Of a stretch of 64,000 nucleotides of DNA, positions 45,182 to 54,773 are shown in pieces. Under the pieces are notes generated by a model, which had not been told where the DNA came from, ran no database searches, and saw only the letters and a program-made list of their open reading frames with translations. The stretch covers positions 126,264-190,263 of the forward strand of contig NZ_KV820351.1 of assembly GCF_001815355.1 (NCBI RefSeq), in the 5' to 3' direction. The position numbers and the translations under genes were made by a program. The DNA comes from Haemophilus sp. HMSC068C11. Lineage in GTDB: Bacteria; Pseudomonadota; Gammaproteobacteria; Enterobacterales; Pasteurellaceae. Each line of letters opens with the position of its first letter. The first letter of the stretch is position 1.

Positions 45182-45865
45182 ATGGAATTAGTATTCATTC
45201 GTCACGGTTTCAGTGAGTGGAACGCAAAAAATTTATTCACCGGTTGGCGTGATGTAAATTTAACCGAGCGCGGCGTAGAAGAAGCAAAAGCTGCGGGTAA
45301 AAAATTGTTCGAGAAAGGCTATGAATTTGATATTGCCTTCACTTCTGTTTTAACTCGTGCAATCAAAACCTGTAACATCGTGTTAGAAGAATCTCACCAA
45401 TTATGGATTCCTCAAGTGAAAAACTGGCGTTTAAATGAGCGTCACTATGGTGCATTACAAGGCTTAGATAAAAAAGAAACAGCAGATAAATACGGTGATG
45501 AACAAGTTCATATCTGGCGTCGTTCTTATGATATTTCTCCTCCAGATTTAGATCCGAAAGATCCAAATTCTGCACATAATGACCGTCGTTATGCAAACAT
45601 TCCGTCTGATGTTATACCAAATGCAGAAAACTTAAAATTAACCTTAGAACGTGCATTACCATTCTGGGAAGACCAAATTGCTCCAGCAATGCTTTCTGGT
45701 AAACGTGTTTTAGTGGTGGCACACGGTAACTCACTTCGTGCATTAGCAAAACACATCATCGGTATTTCTGATGCAGAAATCATGGATTTTGAAATCCCAA
45801 CCGGTCAACCGTTAGTGTTAAAACTTGACGATAAATTAAACTACGTAGAACACTACTATCTTTAA
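45182..45865 (+). CDS. gpmA: 2,3-bisphosphoglycerate-dependent phosphoglycerate mutase
   Basis: Interconverts 3- and 2-phosphoglycerate in glycolysis. It has 227 residues. The phosphohistidine motif is RHGFSEWN near residue 9 (most homologues read RHGESEWN), and the second His is in [22 protein letters not shown], with the catalytic Glu, is intact. SD AGGAGAT. Followed by a USS-pair terminator. Confidence 0.96.
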   Translation: MELVFIRHGFSEWNAKNLFTGWRDVNLTERGVEEAKAAGKKLFEKGYEFDIAFTSVLTRAIKTCNIVLEESHQLWIPQVKNWRLNERHYGALQGLDKKETADKYGDEQVHIWRRSYDISPPDLDPKDPNSAHNDRRYANIPSDVIPNAENLKLTLERALPFWEDQIAPAMLSGKRVLVVAHGNSLRALAKHIIGISDAEIMDFEIPTGQPLVLKLDDKLNYVEHYYL

Positions 45866-45879
45866 TTTATAAGTGAATT

Positions 45880-45912
45880 TCAAAGTGCGGTTAATTTTGA
45901 CCGCACTTTTTG
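45880..45912 (+). terminator. USS-pair terminator after gpmA
   Basis: AAAGTGCGGT and ACCGCACTTT in inverted orientation around a 9-base AT-rich loop, ending in a T run. Confidence 0.85.
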
Positions 45913-45929
45913 TTTAAGGAGAATAAAGG

Positions 45930-46739
45930 ATGAAAAAATTACTCGCGGTGATTTTTGCCTTGTTACCTGTTTTGGCCTTTGCAGCATCGCCAAATCATAC
46001 GGCAAAATCAACTCAAACTAAATCAGTGAAAACGGCAGTTAAAAAAGTGGAAGCCAAGAAAACAACCACACCTAAAGCCGTAGCCAAAACAGCTAATAAA
46101 AAAGCGGATGCTAAAAAAGCAGAAGCGAAAAAGCCAGCTAAAATTGTGGAAGCGAAAAAAGTGGTAACGAAAAAAGAAAAAATAAAAAATAAAACGACAA
46201 ATAAAGCCGCTAAAGCAGAGCCGACAAAAACGAAAGGCAAACAGCCAGTAGAAAAAACGAAGCAAACTGCAGTAAAAGACAAAAAGACTGTAGCGAAAAG
46301 CAAACAAAGTGTAGTTAAAGAATCAGCTAAACCTGAAAAGGTAATTGCTAAAAAAACACCCGCAGTTAAAACTGAAGTGAAGAAAGCGGAACCCAAGGCT
46401 GTTGAAAAAGTGACTGAAAAGAAAGTAGATACTGTCGCACAAAAAACAGCGAGTATGGTGACAAAATCCGTCGTCGTACCAAGATGTAATGATTCAAAAG
46501 TTTTTGCGGTATTATCTGATGCCTTCAAAAAACAAGGTGCAGCCACTAACACCCAAATGACAGTGAAACAAATCGCGCAAGCCCGTGAAACGCAATCTTA
46601 TCCACAACAAGGCATTCGCAGCTGTAATGCGATAGTGGAAACCAACGGTGTTAAATATGTTACCGATTACAGCATAATCTTGAATGATAAAGGCTTTTTC
46701 GTGCAAGTTGAAAATGCACAACCCGCTCAACGTTTCTAA
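45930..46739 (+). CDS. Exported lysine/alanine-rich protein with a small C-terminal domain
   Basis: A 269-residue protein. A signal peptide of about 18 residues (ends AFA) is followed by a low-complexity segment (about 20-180) made of K, A, T, V and E, with many KKA/AKK units like a histone H1 tail and a very high positive charge. The C-terminal domain (about 185-269) looks folded and has two cysteines, Cys186 and Cys232, which could form a disulfide in the periplasm. No family recognised. SD AAGGAG. Could bind DNA, LPS, peptidoglycan or heparin-like polymers (inference). Confidence 0.75.
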   Translation: MKKLLAVIFALLPVLAFAASPNHTAKSTQTKSVKTAVKKVEAKKTTTPKAVAKTANKKADAKKAEAKKPAKIVEAKKVVTKKEKIKNKTTNKAAKAEPTKTKGKQPVEKTKQTAVKDKKTVAKSKQSVVKESAKPEKVIAKKTPAVKTEVKKAEPKAVEKVTEKKVDTVAQKTASMVTKSVVVPRCNDSKVFAVLSDAFKKQGAATNTQMTVKQIAQARETQSYPQQGIRSCNAIVETNGVKYVTDYSIILNDKGFFVQVENAQPAQRF

Positions 46740-46741
46740 TC

Positions 46742-47428
46742 TTAACGTGCGTTATTTAAATGAAGTTGTTTGAATAACGCACGTATTTCTTCTTCATTCA
46801 AACGGCGATATTCACCATTACTTAGTCCATCAAGTGTTACATGGCTCATTTGATAACGGATTAGACGTAATGTCGGAAAGCCGATATGTGCCGTCATTCG
46901 ACGCACTTGTCGATTACGCCCTTCACTAATTTTGATTTCCAACCAGCTCGTTGGAATACTTTGTCGTTCACGAATAGGTGGATTACGAGGCCAAAGAAAA
47001 TCTGGTTCTGAAATCAACCGCACTTTTGCTGGCATCGTCATTCCATCTTTCAATTCAACACCTTGACGAAGCTTGTCTAAATCAGACTCTTCAGGAATCC
47101 CTTCCACTTGCACAAAATACGTTTTTTCCGTTTTAAACTTAGGATCAGCCAAACGATGTTGCACTTCACCATTATTCGTTAAAATCAGCAGTCCTTCGCT
47201 ATCACGATCCAATCGTCCAGCCGCATACACATTAGGAATGGCAATAAAATCTTTTAATGTGGCTCGGCCATTTTCATCGGTGAATTGTGTCAGCACATCA
47301 AACGGTTTGTTAAATAAAACAACGATTGTTTGTTCTAGTGTGAGTAGCTTCGCTTTAGGCTTAAATGAACGAGTAGGTTTTGCCGTTCGTTTGGTTGTAA
47401 ATGAGCGAGAAGGGAAAGATTTCGACAT
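46742..47428 (-). CDS. rluE: 23S rRNA pseudouridine synthase RluE
   Basis: Makes pseudouridine at position 2457 of 23S rRNA (E. coli numbering). It has 228 residues. The catalytic motif [17 protein letters not shown] holds the Asp. It lacks an S4 domain and has a basic Ser/Lys-rich N-terminal tail, like Rlu[21 protein letters not shown] is the C-terminal family motif. Convergent with the lysine-rich gene, two bases apart. Confidence 0.93.
   Translation of the reverse strand: MSKSFPSRSFTTKRTAKPTRSFKPKAKLLTLEQTIVVLFNKPFDVLTQFTDENGRATLKDFIAIPNVYAAGRLDRDSEGLLILTNNGEVQHRLADPKFKTEKTYFVQVEGIPEESDLDKLRQGVELKDGMTMPAKVRLISEPDFLWPRNPPIRERQSIPTSWLEIKISEGRNRQVRRMTAHIGFPTLRLIRYQMSHVTLDGLSNGEYRRLNEEEIRALFKQLHLNNAR
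46745..46784 (+). terminator. Hairpin in the 3' end of rluE, possible terminator for the lysine-rich gene
   Basis: A 12-base perfect stem (acgtgcgttatt / aataacgcacgt) with a 16-base loop begins a few bases after the lysine-rich gene's stop and lies inside rluE codons. On the plus strand it is followed by atttcttcttc. Confidence 0.5.
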
Positions 47429-47451
47429 ATTATTTATTTAGTAAAAAGAGA

Positions 47452-47482
47452 AAAAGGGCGGATTTTACTCCGCCCTTTTATA
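47452..47482 (-). terminator. Terminator of the autotransporter gene
   Basis: 11-base perfect stem aaaagggcgga / tccgccctttt with a 6-base loop, followed on the minus strand by T and C residues. It may also serve rluE upstream region as a boundary. Confidence 0.85.
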
Positions 47483-49720
47483 TTACCATTGATAGCGATA
47501 AACCGCTTGAATTGCATAAGGTTTATCGAAGTTTTTACCGTCAGCACGGCTTACTTCTAAACCAAAACGATGATTTGCAAATCCAGCATTTAAACCAACT
47601 GCACTTTCAAAACGTCCACGGCTGCTTGCGACATCAAGCGCACTGTTTGTGTAATGAATTTTGCTGCTACGGTTTTTGCTAGTAATCGCATTTACTTCTG
47701 CATAAGGCTGTAAATTCCAACCATTACTTAATGCAAAGCCTTTCGCTACACGTAAACCAATTCGAGAATAAACAGAAGATAAACTATCTTCATTCTCTTG
47801 TGATGAAATATGTGTCCACGCTAATTGTGCTTGCGGAGTGATTGTCCAATCGTTTACAAGGCTAAAGCGTTTACCTAATTCACTCGAAATCGTATAAGCG
47901 TTGTAATGACGTTTTTCGGTGAGATCAGAGTTAGCGTGTAAACGGCTGTATTTCACAATGTTATCTACATAAATACCGTTATCTGCAAGGTAAGCTGCAT
48001 ATAAGCCCAGGCTGTTGCTTCTTACTTTGCCATCACCGTAATCACCATTGAAATCAACGTTAGCTTGGCTACGACCTACAAATCCACCAACACGGAGGTT
48101 ATCTGTTACAGCAGTATCAGCGCCCACTTGTAAGCTATGTACGTTTTGTTTGAAACCAGAAGTTTCACTTTTTCCAGTAGAAAGTGCGCCTAATTTTTGG
48201 TGAGAATTTACATTACGAACCCATACATTACCTTTTTCACCGTTTTTCACCTCACCTAGACGTTGATGAATGCTAGTTAAATCATCTTCCACTAAAAGCA
48301 ATTGTGCTTGGCGAAGAGAAACTTGAATATTTGATAAGTTTGTAAGCAATGGTTTTTTAGGGATCGATGTATAATCTGGCACATTTGGATTATTTGAGGC
48401 GGCGTTATTAGATCCAGTATTGTCTGGAACATTAGTTTCTACAGAACTCGTTGAATCTAATGCTTTCTGAGAATGCACTAACACCCAATTATTTCCTTCT
48501 TTTGTGAGGAAATATTGGTAAGCCCCTAAATCTACACGATTATTCGGGTTCGTTAAGCTAAATGCAGCGTTACCACCATTGGTTTCAACAAGTGTTACTT
48601 TACCGTTAGCAACATTTGCACCTTGGTTCGTTACCCCAATTTTATGATTACCTTCGGCACTGCCTTTAACAACGATTTTATCGCTTTTGTTTTCAGCAAT
48701 ATTCGTGTTTAGATTGAATGTGCCTGAGCCAGATAGATTGCTAAAGATAGTTAACGTTTGGAAATTAGTTGTTTTTTCTAAATTTACAGTACCCTTATTT
48801 AGAGATAGGCTCGTTAGAGAATTATCAATTAGTCTATGATCTTCTTCATCAAAATAGTTTGATGTGCTCCAGGAGGAATTATTTAATGTAAGATTCAGCT
48901 TACTATTTGAACCATCAACATAAGCTATACCCGATAATTTAGAATCATTTGAGATGATAGTTAGATTTTCTGACAAGCTATCAGCTTGACCATTAACATC
49001 ATCTTCAGCTGATGTCAGTCCTAATCCTTGAACTGTTGAATTATTAAATGTAATGGAAAAGTTACCATGTGTTTCTCCATTTAGCCCTGAGCTAACGCCA
49101 ATAATTCCGCCATTTGGTGCAGAAAGGCTTGAATTATTAATCACTACTTTGGAGTTTTGATTTTCATTAGATGCTTCATAGGCCAAAATAGAGCTATCAT
49201 CATATGTGGTGATTTCGCTATTATTTATTGTCAAGATGCTATTATTATCTATATGGAAAATATCAAAAAGCCCATTACTAGATGCGCCAATTGAAAGTTT
49301 AGCATTGGAAATATTGGTTGTTGAATTGTTAATATCAAATAAGTAACCTGCAGGAGATGAATTATGTGGGTTGGTAATAGAGTAATTACCGCCATCAATA
49401 TTAACGGATGAATTAGTGATATTAACAACTTCAAATGAGTTTCCACGGTTAGCAGGTATTTCAAGAGATGCATTGACGTTATTTAATTGTCCGCTTGAGT
49501 TTGTCATTGTTACTGCGGATAGAGAACCCCATTCAGGATCATTTGTTGGACTGGTTGGATTAATCGAACATTGATTCAACACAACCCCACTTTGTCCAGT
49601 AATTGTCACGCCTCTGCTATTACAAGCCACATCGGCTGCTAGCGCTGAATTTACCAATCCAAGAGCTGCAGCGACTAAACTCATTTTAAAAGTGCGGTTA
49701 AAAATTTTGTTGTTTTTCAT
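47483..49720 (-). CDS. Autotransporter with Asn/Ser/Thr-rich passenger
   Basis: A type Va autotransporter of 745 residues. Signal peptide about 28 residues (ends NSALA). The passenger (about 30-475) is rich in N, S, T and I and reads as a beta-helix; two cysteines (about 33 and 51) could form an N-terminal disulfide. A linker follows, then a beta-barrel (about 490-745) that ends in YRYQW with the terminal aromatic residue needed by the BAM machine. No serine-protease GDSGS motif is seen. Probably an adhesin or aggregation factor (inference). A USS lies in the first codons. Confidence 0.85.
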   Translation of the reverse strand: MKNNKIFNRTFKMSLVAAALGLVNSALAADVACNSRGVTITGQSGVVLNQCSINPTSPTNDPEWGSLSAVTMTNSSGQLNNVNASLEIPANRGNSFEVVNITNSSVNIDGGNYSITNPHNSSPAGYLFDINNSTTNISNAKLSIGASSNGLFDIFHIDNNSILTINNSEITTYDDSSILAYEASNENQNSKVVINNSSLSAPNGGIIGVSSGLNGETHGNFSITFNNSTVQGLGLTSAEDDVNGQADSLSENLTIISNDSKLSGIAYVDGSNSKLNLTLNNSSWSTSNYFDEEDHRLIDNSLTSLSLNKGTVNLEKTTNFQTLTIFSNLSGSGTFNLNTNIAENKSDKIVVKGSAEGNHKIGVTNQGANVANGKVTLVETNGGNAAFSLTNPNNRVDLGAYQYFLTKEGNNWVLVHSQKALDSTSSVETNVPDNTGSNNAASNNPNVPDYTSIPKKPLLTNLSNIQVSLRQAQLLLVEDDLTSIHQRLGEVKNGEKGNVWVRNVNSHQKLGALSTGKSETSGFKQNVHSLQVGADTAVTDNLRVGGFVGRSQANVDFNGDYGDGKVRSNSLGLYAAYLADNGIYVDNIVKYSRLHANSDLTEKRHYNAYTISSELGKRFSLVNDWTITPQAQLAWTHISSQENEDSLSSVYSRIGLRVAKGFALSNGWNLQPYAEVNAITSKNRSSKIHYTNSALDVASSRGRFESAVGLNAGFANHRFGLEVSRADGKNFDKPYAIQAVYRYQW

Positions 49721-49741
49721 ATTAATTCCTTGGGATTATAA

Positions 49742-49774
49742 AAAAAGCCAACTTATTGAATAAGCTGGCTTAAA
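49742..49774 (-). terminator. Terminator of ilvC
   Basis: Stem aagcca.cttatt / aataag.tggctt (49745-49771, one mismatch), followed on the minus strand by a run of seven T. Confidence 0.85.
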
Positions 49775-49791
49775 TTTTAACGATTTAATAA

Positions 49792-51273
49792 TTAACCTGC
49801 AACTGCGATACGTTTCATATCTGTCATGTAGCCACGTAACTCTTGACCGATTAATTCAACCGGGTGGTTACGGATTGTATCGTTTACATCGCGTAAAGTG
49901 ATGTTGTCGATAGCGACTGCTGGTGTTGGTTCACCTAAATCACCTTTTTGTAAGGTTGGGATGATTTCTTTAGCAAGAATTGGCGTTGCTACGTTAGAGA
50001 ATAAGTAGTTACCATATTCTGCAGTATCAGAAATTACTACGTTCATTTCGTATAAACGCTTACGTGCGATAGTGTTAGCGATTAACGGTAATTCGTGAAG
50101 TGATTCATAATAAGCTGATTCTTCATAGATACCGCTTGCCACCATCGCATCAAAGGCTAATTCAACACCTGCTTTCACCATTGCAACCATTAATACACCG
50201 TTATCAAAGTATTCTTGTTCAGAAATTTTGATGCCGTCTGCTTTTGGTGCATTTTCAAAGGCAGTTTTGCCAGTTGCTTCACGCCATGCGAATAAATCTT
50301 TGTCGCCATTTGCCCAGTCAGCCATCATAGTTGCTGAGAAGTGACCGCTGATGATGTCATCCATGTGTTTGTAATATAAGAAACCAAGGCTTTCTTTGAT
50401 TTGCTCAGCAAGTTCAAATGCACGTAATTTTGCGCTGTTTGATAAGCGATCCATCATTAATGTGATACCGCCTTGTTTTAAGGCTTCGGTAATGGTTTCC
50501 CAACCGTATTGGATCAATTTACCTGCGTATGCTGGATCTTTGCCATCAGCAACAAGTTTGTCGTAACATACGATTGAACCTGCTTGTAACATACCGCAAA
50601 GAATGGTTTGTTCACCCATTAAGTCAGATTTTACTTCTGCAACGAATGAAGATTCTAATACGCCCGCACGGTCACCACCAGTTGCTGCAGCCCATGCTTT
50701 CGCAATTGCCATACCTTCACCACGTGGGTCATTTGCAGGGTGAACTGCGATTAATGTTGGCACACCGAAACCACGTTTGTATTCTTCACGTACTTCAGTA
50801 CCTGGACATTTTGGTGCACTCATCACCACAGTGATGTCTTCACGGATTTGCTCACCTACTTCAACGATGTTGAAACCGTGTGAGTAACCGAACGCAGAAT
50901 CTTTTTTCATTAATGGCATTACATCAGCCACCACTTTAGAGTGTTGTTTGTCTGGTGTTAAGTTGATCACTAAGTCTGCAGTTGGGATTAACTCTTGGTA
51001 AGTGCCAACTTTAAAGCCGTTTTCTGTTGCACGTTGGAATGATGCACGTTTTTCTGCAATCGCTTCAGGGCGTAATGCATAAGAAATGTCTAAGCCAGAG
51101 TCACGCATATTTAAACCTTGGTTTAAACCTTGCGCACCACAACCTACGATAACGATTTTTTTGCCTTTTAAGTAGTTGCAACCGTCAGCAAATTCGCTGC
51201 GATCCATAAAACGACAACGACCTAATTGGTCTAATTTTTCGCGTAAATTTAATGTGTTGAAATAGTTAGCCAT
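49792..51273 (-). CDS. ilvC: Ketol-acid reductoisomerase, long class II form
   Basis: Second enzyme of valine and isoleucine synthesis; isomerises and reduces acetolactate with NADPH and Mg2+. It has 493 residues, the long enterobacterial-type form with a duplicated C-terminal domain. [20 protein letters not shown] is the Rossmann motif, and [12 protein letters not shown] has the metal ligands. SD AAGGAT. Divergent from ilvY, whose product should activate it. Confidence 0.97.
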   Translation of the reverse strand: MANYFNTLNLREKLDQLGRCRFMDRSEFADGCNYLKGKKIVIVGCGAQGLNQGLNMRDSGLDISYALRPEAIAEKRASFQRATENGFKVGTYQELIPTADLVINLTPDKQHSKVVADVMPLMKKDSAFGYSHGFNIVEVGEQIREDITVVMSAPKCPGTEVREEYKRGFGVPTLIAVHPANDPRGEGMAIAKAWAAATGGDRAGVLESSFVAEVKSDLMGEQTILCGMLQAGSIVCYDKLVADGKDPAYAGKLIQYGWETITEALKQGGITLMMDRLSNSAKLRAFELAEQIKESLGFLYYKHMDDIISGHFSATMMADWANGDKDLFAWREATGKTAFENAPKADGIKISEQEYFDNGVLMVAMVKAGVELAFDAMVASGIYEESAYYESLHELPLIANTIARKRLYEMNVVISDTAEYGNYLFSNVATPILAKEIIPTLQKGDLGEPTPAVAIDNITLRDVNDTIRNHPVELIGQELRGYMTDMKRIAVAG

Positions 51274-51395
51274 TTTTCATCCTTTCTATGATGTTGATTA
51301 ATGTGTATGAGGTTGTGTTTGAATATAGTTTTTTGTTGTGAAGTGGATTATAAGGTTTTTAGTTGTTGCGTAAAGTGATATTATTGACACTTAGT

Positions 51396-51412
51396 GTTGC
51401 AATTTTTGCAAC
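51396..51412. promoter_or_regulatory. IlvY operator
   Basis: GTTGCAATTTTTGCAAC is a perfect 7-base inverted repeat around TTT in the ilvC/ilvY divergent region and closely resembles the TTGCAA-type operator of E. coli IlvY (from memory). A second half site, TTGCG, lies about 30 bases nearer ilvC. Confidence 0.75.
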
Positions 51413-51435
51413 GTTATTTGCTTTTAACGATATAT

Positions 51436-52314
51436 ATGAACTTTCAAGACCTCCAAATATTTCTTCATCTTGCAGAGACACAAAATTTTGCTAAAACCGC
51501 TACGCAAAATCATATGTCTCCGTCTACGCTTTCACGCCAGATTCAACGCATGGAAGAGGAATTAGAACAACCTTTATTTATTCGTGATAATCGACAAGTA
51601 CGCTTAACCGAACAAGGCGAGAAATTTCTGCAATTTGCGAAAGCAGAATGGCAAAACTGGCAACAGTTTAAGCGTCAACTGCGGGATAATTCAGCGGAAT
51701 TAAGCGGAGAGTTACGCTTATTTTGTTCGGTAACGGCTTCATATAGCCACTTGCCACAGGTGTTAGCCAAATTTCGTTCTCGTTATCCAAAGGTTGAAAT
51801 ACAACTGACCACCGGTGACCCCGCTTCTGCGGTACAATTCATTCAATCAGAACAAGTAGATCTCGCTTTGGCGGGGAAACCAAATAATCTGCCGGCTGGG
51901 TTGGAGTTTTATAAAATTGATGATATTTCCCTTTCATTAATTGCACCACGAGTCGCTTGTTTAGCCACACAATTATTACAAGAAGAACCCATCAACTGGC
52001 AACAGATGCCTTTTATTTTGCCGTTAGATGGAATGGCACGCCAGCGTATTGAACAATGGCTACGTAGCAAACATATTAAACATCCCAAAATTTATGCCAC
52101 TGTGGCGGGGCACGAAGGTATCGTACCAATGGTGGCACTTGGTTTCGGATTAGCGATGTTGCCGGATGTGGTGATTGATAATAACCCTATGTCAAAAGAC
52201 GTGTCTCGGTTAAATTTAGACAATCCCGTTGAGGCGTTTGATTTAGGGGTTTGTGTGCAAAAAAGAAATTTAGCGAACCCCCTAATTCGTGCATTTTGGG
52301 AGATGTTAGACTAA
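51436..52314 (+). CDS. ilvY: LysR-type activator IlvY
   Basis: Regulator of ilvC that responds to acetolactate or acetohydroxybutyrate. It has 292 residues. The N-terminal helix-turn-helix is clear (FLHLAETQNFAKTATQNHMS, then PSTLSRQIQRMEEEL) and a substrate-binding domain follows. The ATG at 51436 matches the IlvY N-terminus, though no clear SD precedes it; an upstream TTG frame would run through the operator. Confidence 0.92.
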   Translation: MNFQDLQIFLHLAETQNFAKTATQNHMSPSTLSRQIQRMEEELEQPLFIRDNRQVRLTEQGEKFLQFAKAEWQNWQQFKRQLRDNSAELSGELRLFCSVTASYSHLPQVLAKFRSRYPKVEIQLTTGDPASAVQFIQSEQVDLALAGKPNNLPAGLEFYKIDDISLSLIAPRVACLATQLLQEEPINWQQMPFILPLDGMARQRIEQWLRSKHIKHPKIYATVAGHEGIVPMVALGFGLAMLPDVVIDNNPMSKDVSRLNLDNPVEAFDLGVCVQKRNLANPLIRAFWEMLD

Positions 52315-52346
52315 AATAATAAGCAGAATTAACCTAAGGATTTATT

Positions 52347-53234
52347 ATGTTAAGAGGCATACTTATTTCACTTTTAGCCTCGCTTTTATTTGGCTATATG
52401 TATTATTTTTCCACGCTACTGAAACCGCTCAGTGGCACGGATATTTTCGGCTATCGAATGCTGTTTACATTCCCTTTCGTTGCCCTTTCCATCATCATGT
52501 TTAAACAAAAACAGGCTTTGGTTGAGCATTTAAAACGCATTAAAAATCGACCGCTCTTTGCCCTTTCCTATATCACTTGTGGCGCATTAATGGGTTATCA
52601 AATGTGGCTCTTTTTGTGGGCACCCAATAATGGCAGCTCCTTAAGTGTTTCTTTTGGTTATTTATTGTTGCCAATTGTGATGGTGGCTGCGGGGCGGATC
52701 ATTTTTAAAGAGCGAATTTCAACATTGAAATTTATAGCTGTGGTAATTGCGGCGGTCGGAGTGATTTCTAACATCGTTTTAAAAGGCGGATTATCTTGGG
52801 AGGCCATTGTTATCTGTGTGGGGTACACCACCTACTTCTCGATACGAAAAGCCTTAAAAAATACCGATCTTGGTGCCTTTTGCTTAGAAATGATCGCATT
52901 ATTGCCAGTTAGCGTTTACTTTGCCCTTCAAACCGATTTTGCCACCGTGCAAGAATCGAATCCTAATATTTGGGGGTTATTGGTATTGCTTGGGCTCATT
53001 AGTGGTTCAGCATTGATTGCTTACGTGATTGCCAGCAATATGTTGCCGATGAATTTACTTGGCCTTTTAGGTTATGTTGAAACCATTTTGATGGTGATTA
53101 TTTCATTTTTAATTGGAGAGGAAATGGATGCGGACAGCTATCCGTTATTCATTTGTTTAGTATTGGCGATGAGCCTGATTATTTTTGATGGCGTGTATAA
53201 ACAGCGCGCTAAGGGAACAAATCATGTCGTTTAA
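52347..53234 (+). CDS. rarD: RarD, EamA-family transporter
   Basis: A 295-residue inner-membrane protein with about ten helices in two EamA repeats. RarD was named for chloramphenicol sensitivity; its natural substrate is unknown. [14 protein letters not shown] and the [17 protein letters not shown] region are RarD-like. SD AAGGAT precedes the ATG. It overlaps glpE by 11 bases. Confidence 0.88.
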   Translation: MLRGILISLLASLLFGYMYYFSTLLKPLSGTDIFGYRMLFTFPFVALSIIMFKQKQALVEHLKRIKNRPLFALSYITCGALMGYQMWLFLWAPNNGSSLSVSFGYLLLPIVMVAAGRIIFKERISTLKFIAVVIAAVGVISNIVLKGGLSWEAIVICVGYTTYFSIRKALKNTDLGAFCLEMIALLPVSVYFALQTDFATVQESNPNIWGLLVLLGLISGSALIAYVIASNMLPMNLLGLLGYVETILMVIISFLIGEEMDADSYPLFICLVLAMSLIIFDGVYKQRAKGTNHVV

Positions 53235-53541
53235 AGAAATTAGCCCGGAAAAAGCTTGGGAGATGGTACAAAATGGCGCCATACTGGCTGATGTTCGGGA
53301 CCCACAACGTTTTACCTATTCCCATGCGAAAGGGGCGTTTCATTTAACCAACCAAAGCTTTTTACAATTTGAAGAACTGGTGGATTTTGACTCCCCGATT
53401 ATCGTGAGTTGTTATCATGGCGTGAGCAGCCGAAATGTGGCGACTTTCCTCGTTGAACAAGGCTATGAAAATGTGTTTAGCGTCATTGGTGGATTTGATG
53501 GTTGGGTAAAAGCAGGTTTACCGATAGAAACGGCTTATTAA
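53224..53541 (+). CDS. glpE: Thiosulfate sulfurtransferase GlpE
   Basis: A single-domain rhodanese, 105 residues. The active-site cysteine loop is [12 protein letters not shown], matching GlpE's CYHGx[11 protein letters not shown] is the typical N-terminal motif. It starts at ATG 53224 inside rarD, as the next gene on the strand. Confidence 0.94.
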   Translation: MSFKEISPEKAWEMVQNGAILADVRDPQRFTYSHAKGAFHLTNQSFLQFEELVDFDSPIIVSCYHGVSSRNVATFLVEQGYENVFSVIGGFDGWVKAGLPIETAY

Positions 53542-53555
53542 TATTTTTTTGATTT

Positions 53556-53590
53556 AAAGTGCGGTGAAATTCACCGCACTTTTTATTTTT
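53556..53590. terminator. USS-pair terminator between glpE and the convergent oxidoreductase
   Basis: aaagtgcggtgaa and ttcaccgcacttt form a 13-base stem with minimal loop, then T-rich bases. Probably bidirectional. Confidence 0.85.
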
Positions 53591-53599
53591 GTCTCGCTA

Positions 53600-54634
53600 T
53601 TACTTATCCACGATCGCTTTCAACATCGTGTAAGATTGAGCTTGTTTTTGTTCATCAAAAATATAGCTCACCGCCATAATTTCATCAAAATATACCCGTT
53701 CACGTAGTTGCTTGAGTTGAAATTCCACACTTTCAGGACTACCAATAAGCGAACAAGCGGTCATTTGTTCCACTACAGCACGCTCTTGGTTGTAAATCGG
53801 GATCTCCTCGAAATCGACTGGACCAAAGTGCGGTTTCTTTTGGGCATGCATTTGGGCTTTCCAAACATCTTCCTCTGATGCCAAAGGCGGTTGTAAATTT
53901 TGCTGTGCGTTAGTGACCACATTTAAGAAAAATAGTGTTTGTGTTGTCACCAGTTGTTTTGCTTCTTTATCGGTTTCAGCAACAATCGCGTTCACACCTA
54001 AGATGACATAAGGCTCAGCAAGATAGGTAGAAGGTTTGAAGTTTTTGCGATAAATCTCCACTGCCATTTCCATCATGCGTGGCGCAAAGTGTGAAGCAAA
54101 TGCATAAGGCAAGCCAAGTTCTGCCGCAAGATAGGCACTTTCGGTGCTGGAACCCAAAATATAAAATGGTATATTCAAGGCTGCGGAAGGGTAAGCTGAA
54201 ACTGGGTTGCTATCTTTAAAGTAACCACGAAGTTCCGCAATTTCTGCAGGGAAATCCAGACTGTTTCGCCCACGACGAAGTGCTGCAGCCGTTTGCATAT
54301 CAGTTCCTGGTGCACGCCCTAAACCGAGCTCAACTCGGTTTGGATAAAGTGTCTCCAGTGTGCCATATTGCTCAGCTACGACATACGGTGAATGATTCGG
54401 TAACATCACACCACCTGACCCCACGCGCAAAGTTTTCGTATTGGCTAGCGTATGTTGAATTAAAAGTGCGGTCGCTGAACTCACCAAATTTTTCATATTA
54501 TGATGCTCAGCAATCCAATAGCGCTCAATGCCAATGCGCTCCGCGTGTTTTGCAAGATTCACCATCGAATCGACTGCTTGCAAATAAGTTTGCCCTTCTC
54601 GGACAGGGGCGAGATTAAGAATAGAGAGCTTCAT
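53600..54634 (-). CDS. Luciferase-like flavin oxidoreductase (YhbW-like)
   Basis: A 344-residue TIM-barrel protein of the bacterial luciferase-like monooxygenase family, group 1. YWIAEHHNMKNLVSSA and VELGLGRAPGTD are the typical FMN-site motifs. It resembles E. coli YhbW, of unknown substrate. Divergent from yheS. A USS (near 54466) lies in the gene. Confidence 0.85.
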   Translation of the reverse strand: MKLSILNLAPVREGQTYLQAVDSMVNLAKHAERIGIERYWIAEHHNMKNLVSSATALLIQHTLANTKTLRVGSGGVMLPNHSPYVVAEQYGTLETLYPNRVELGLGRAPGTDMQTAAALRRGRNSLDFPAEIAELRGYFKDSNPVSAYPSAALNIPFYILGSSTESAYLAAELGLPYAFASHFAPRMMEMAVEIYRKNFKPSTYLAEPYVILGVNAIVAETDKEAKQLVTTQTLFFLNVVTNAQQNLQPPLASEEDVWKAQMHAQKKPHFGPVDFEEIPIYNQERAVVEQMTACSLIGSPESVEFQLKQLRERVYFDEIMAVSYIFDEQKQAQSYTMLKAIVDK

Positions 54635-54773
54635 TTTATTTCCTCATGATTGATTTGTTGAGCGTCATTATACGCGTTTTTTCTGGCAGAAATATCGATA
54701 AAATTGGAATAGACTGTTCCGAGAAAAGGAAAAATATTGCAAAATAGGCACAAATTCAGATGTATTCGAAAAA

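Noticed and set aside
46013..46552. A long open frame of hydrophobic residues on the minus strand opposite the lysine-rich gene
   Set aside because: It is the antisense of Lys/Ala codons (which reads as Phe, Leu, Ser, Ala), has no SD, and the plus-strand gene has a signal peptide and a folded C-terminal domain.
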